NCBI GenBank assembly: GCA_946184255.1
Contig: CAMHFA010000009.1
Span: 1-13,614 of the forward strand
DNA length: 13,614 nucleotides
From: an uncultured Bacteroidales bacterium
GTDB lineage: Bacteria; Bacteroidota; Bacteroidia; Bacteroidales; UBA932
Reading direction: 5' to 3'
In this document: positions 13,296-13,614 of the stretch, piece by piece
How the letters are laid out: each line of letters opens with the position of its first letter
Numbering within the stretch: the stretch's first letter is position 1
The notes under the pieces: model-generated
Told to the model about the DNA's origin: nothing
Seen by the model: the letters and a program-made list of their open reading frames with translations, nothing else
Databases searched by the model: none
Translations under genes and position numbers: made by a program

Positions 13296-13614
13296 ATGAC
13301 AAGGATAACTGAAAGACTGATATCCATCGCGGTTCTCTCCGCCCTCTATTTCCCTTCTTTCGGACAGTACAGGACTGACGCCGTACAACCATCTGCCACT
13401 GCTGACACGTCAACCGTAGTAATTACTCTTGACGATGCCCTGAAGATCGCTCTGAGCGAGAATGTGGCAGTCAAGGTGGCGGACAAGGAGATTGAGAGGA
13501 GCGAGTACGCCAAAAAGGGTACATATTCATCCCTTTTTCCTCAGGTAAACGGATCAGGTTCTTATCAGAGGACGATCAAGAAGCAGATAATGTACATGGA
13601 CTCCGACAGCGGAG
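13296..13614 (+). CDS. TolC-family outer-membrane efflux protein, N-terminal part, cut by window edge
   Basis: The open frame from the ATG at 13296 gives 106 residues up to the window end. A signal peptide is visible (residues 1-24: charged MTRITER, hydrophobic core, then SFGQ before a likely cleavage). After a Thr/Ser-rich linker comes ITLDDALKIALSENVAVK (43-60), the first conserved helix of the outer-membrane efflux protein domain, and the SSLFPQVNGSGSYQR region (78-92) that leads into the first beta-strands. TolC-type proteins form trimeric channels that join inner-membrane pumps and periplasmic adaptors to export drugs or other compounds. In Bacteroidota an adaptor and an RND pump gene usually follow, but these are outside the window. 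It begins 107 bp after the HAD gene and has its own promoter-like region. Confidence 0.9.
   Translation, partial: MTRITERLISIAVLSALYFPSFGQYRTDAVQPSATADTSTVVITLDDALKIALSENVAVKVADKEIERSEYAKKGTYSSLFPQVNGSGSYQRTIKKQIMYMDSDSG

Noticed and set aside
1..13614. tRNA, rRNA, CRISPR array, insertion sequence or attachment site
   Set aside because: I saw no transposase, no regular spaced repeats, no cloverleaf-like sequence, and no gap large enough for a long RNA gene apart from 1311-1503, which reads as a regulatory region.

Overview
The window looks like a Bacteroidota chromosome, most likely order Bacteroidales. Several gene starts are preceded by the Bacteroidetes-type -7 element (TAnnTTTG, usually TATCTTTG) rather than an E. 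coli-type -10 box. The gene set includes lineage-typical families (DUF4293, DUF4271, DUF2723/GT117, an SUI1-type factor), and rnpA sits beside hemD and yidD. Base composition is moderate, genes are tightly packed, and I see no mobile element, CRISPR array, tRNA or rRNA. Most of the window is ordinary core genome.

Left part (1-3342): on the minus strand lie the 5' part of fabF (cut by the window edge) and a FabH-like ketoacyl synthase III. Divergent from them is a membrane protein with four predicted helices and a C-terminal LytTR DNA-binding domain. It converges on a uridine-phosphorylase-type nucleoside phosphorylase. The 193-bp gap at 1311-1503 carries promoters for both directions and a widely spaced 9-bp inverted repeat.

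Middle (3343-9294): a small DUF4293 membrane protein runs tail to tail, with overlapping stop codons, into a 1023-residue DUF2723/GT117 protein on the minus strand. This family is related to the human O-mannosyltransferase TMEM260. A divergent promoter pair then starts a compact plus-strand chain: SUI1-type translation factor, DUF4271 membrane protein, HemD-like protein, rnpA (RNase P protein) and yidD. Several of these genes overlap at start and stop.

Right part (9295-13614): a COG1092-type SAM-dependent methyltransferase on the minus strand abuts yidD and shares a divergent promoter region with pgk. The chain pgk, lgt and a Cof-type HAD phosphatase is probably one transcript (9-nt gap, then ATGA overlap). 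It is followed by the start of a TolC-family outer-membrane efflux gene, whose upstream region holds two palindromes around a -7 element.

Points most worth a second look are the GT117 protein, two apparently leaderless transcripts (DUF4293 and the methyltransferase), a very stable hairpin inside the HAD coding sequence, and the operator-like palindrome before the TolC-family gene. I found no clear candidate for an entirely new multi-gene system.
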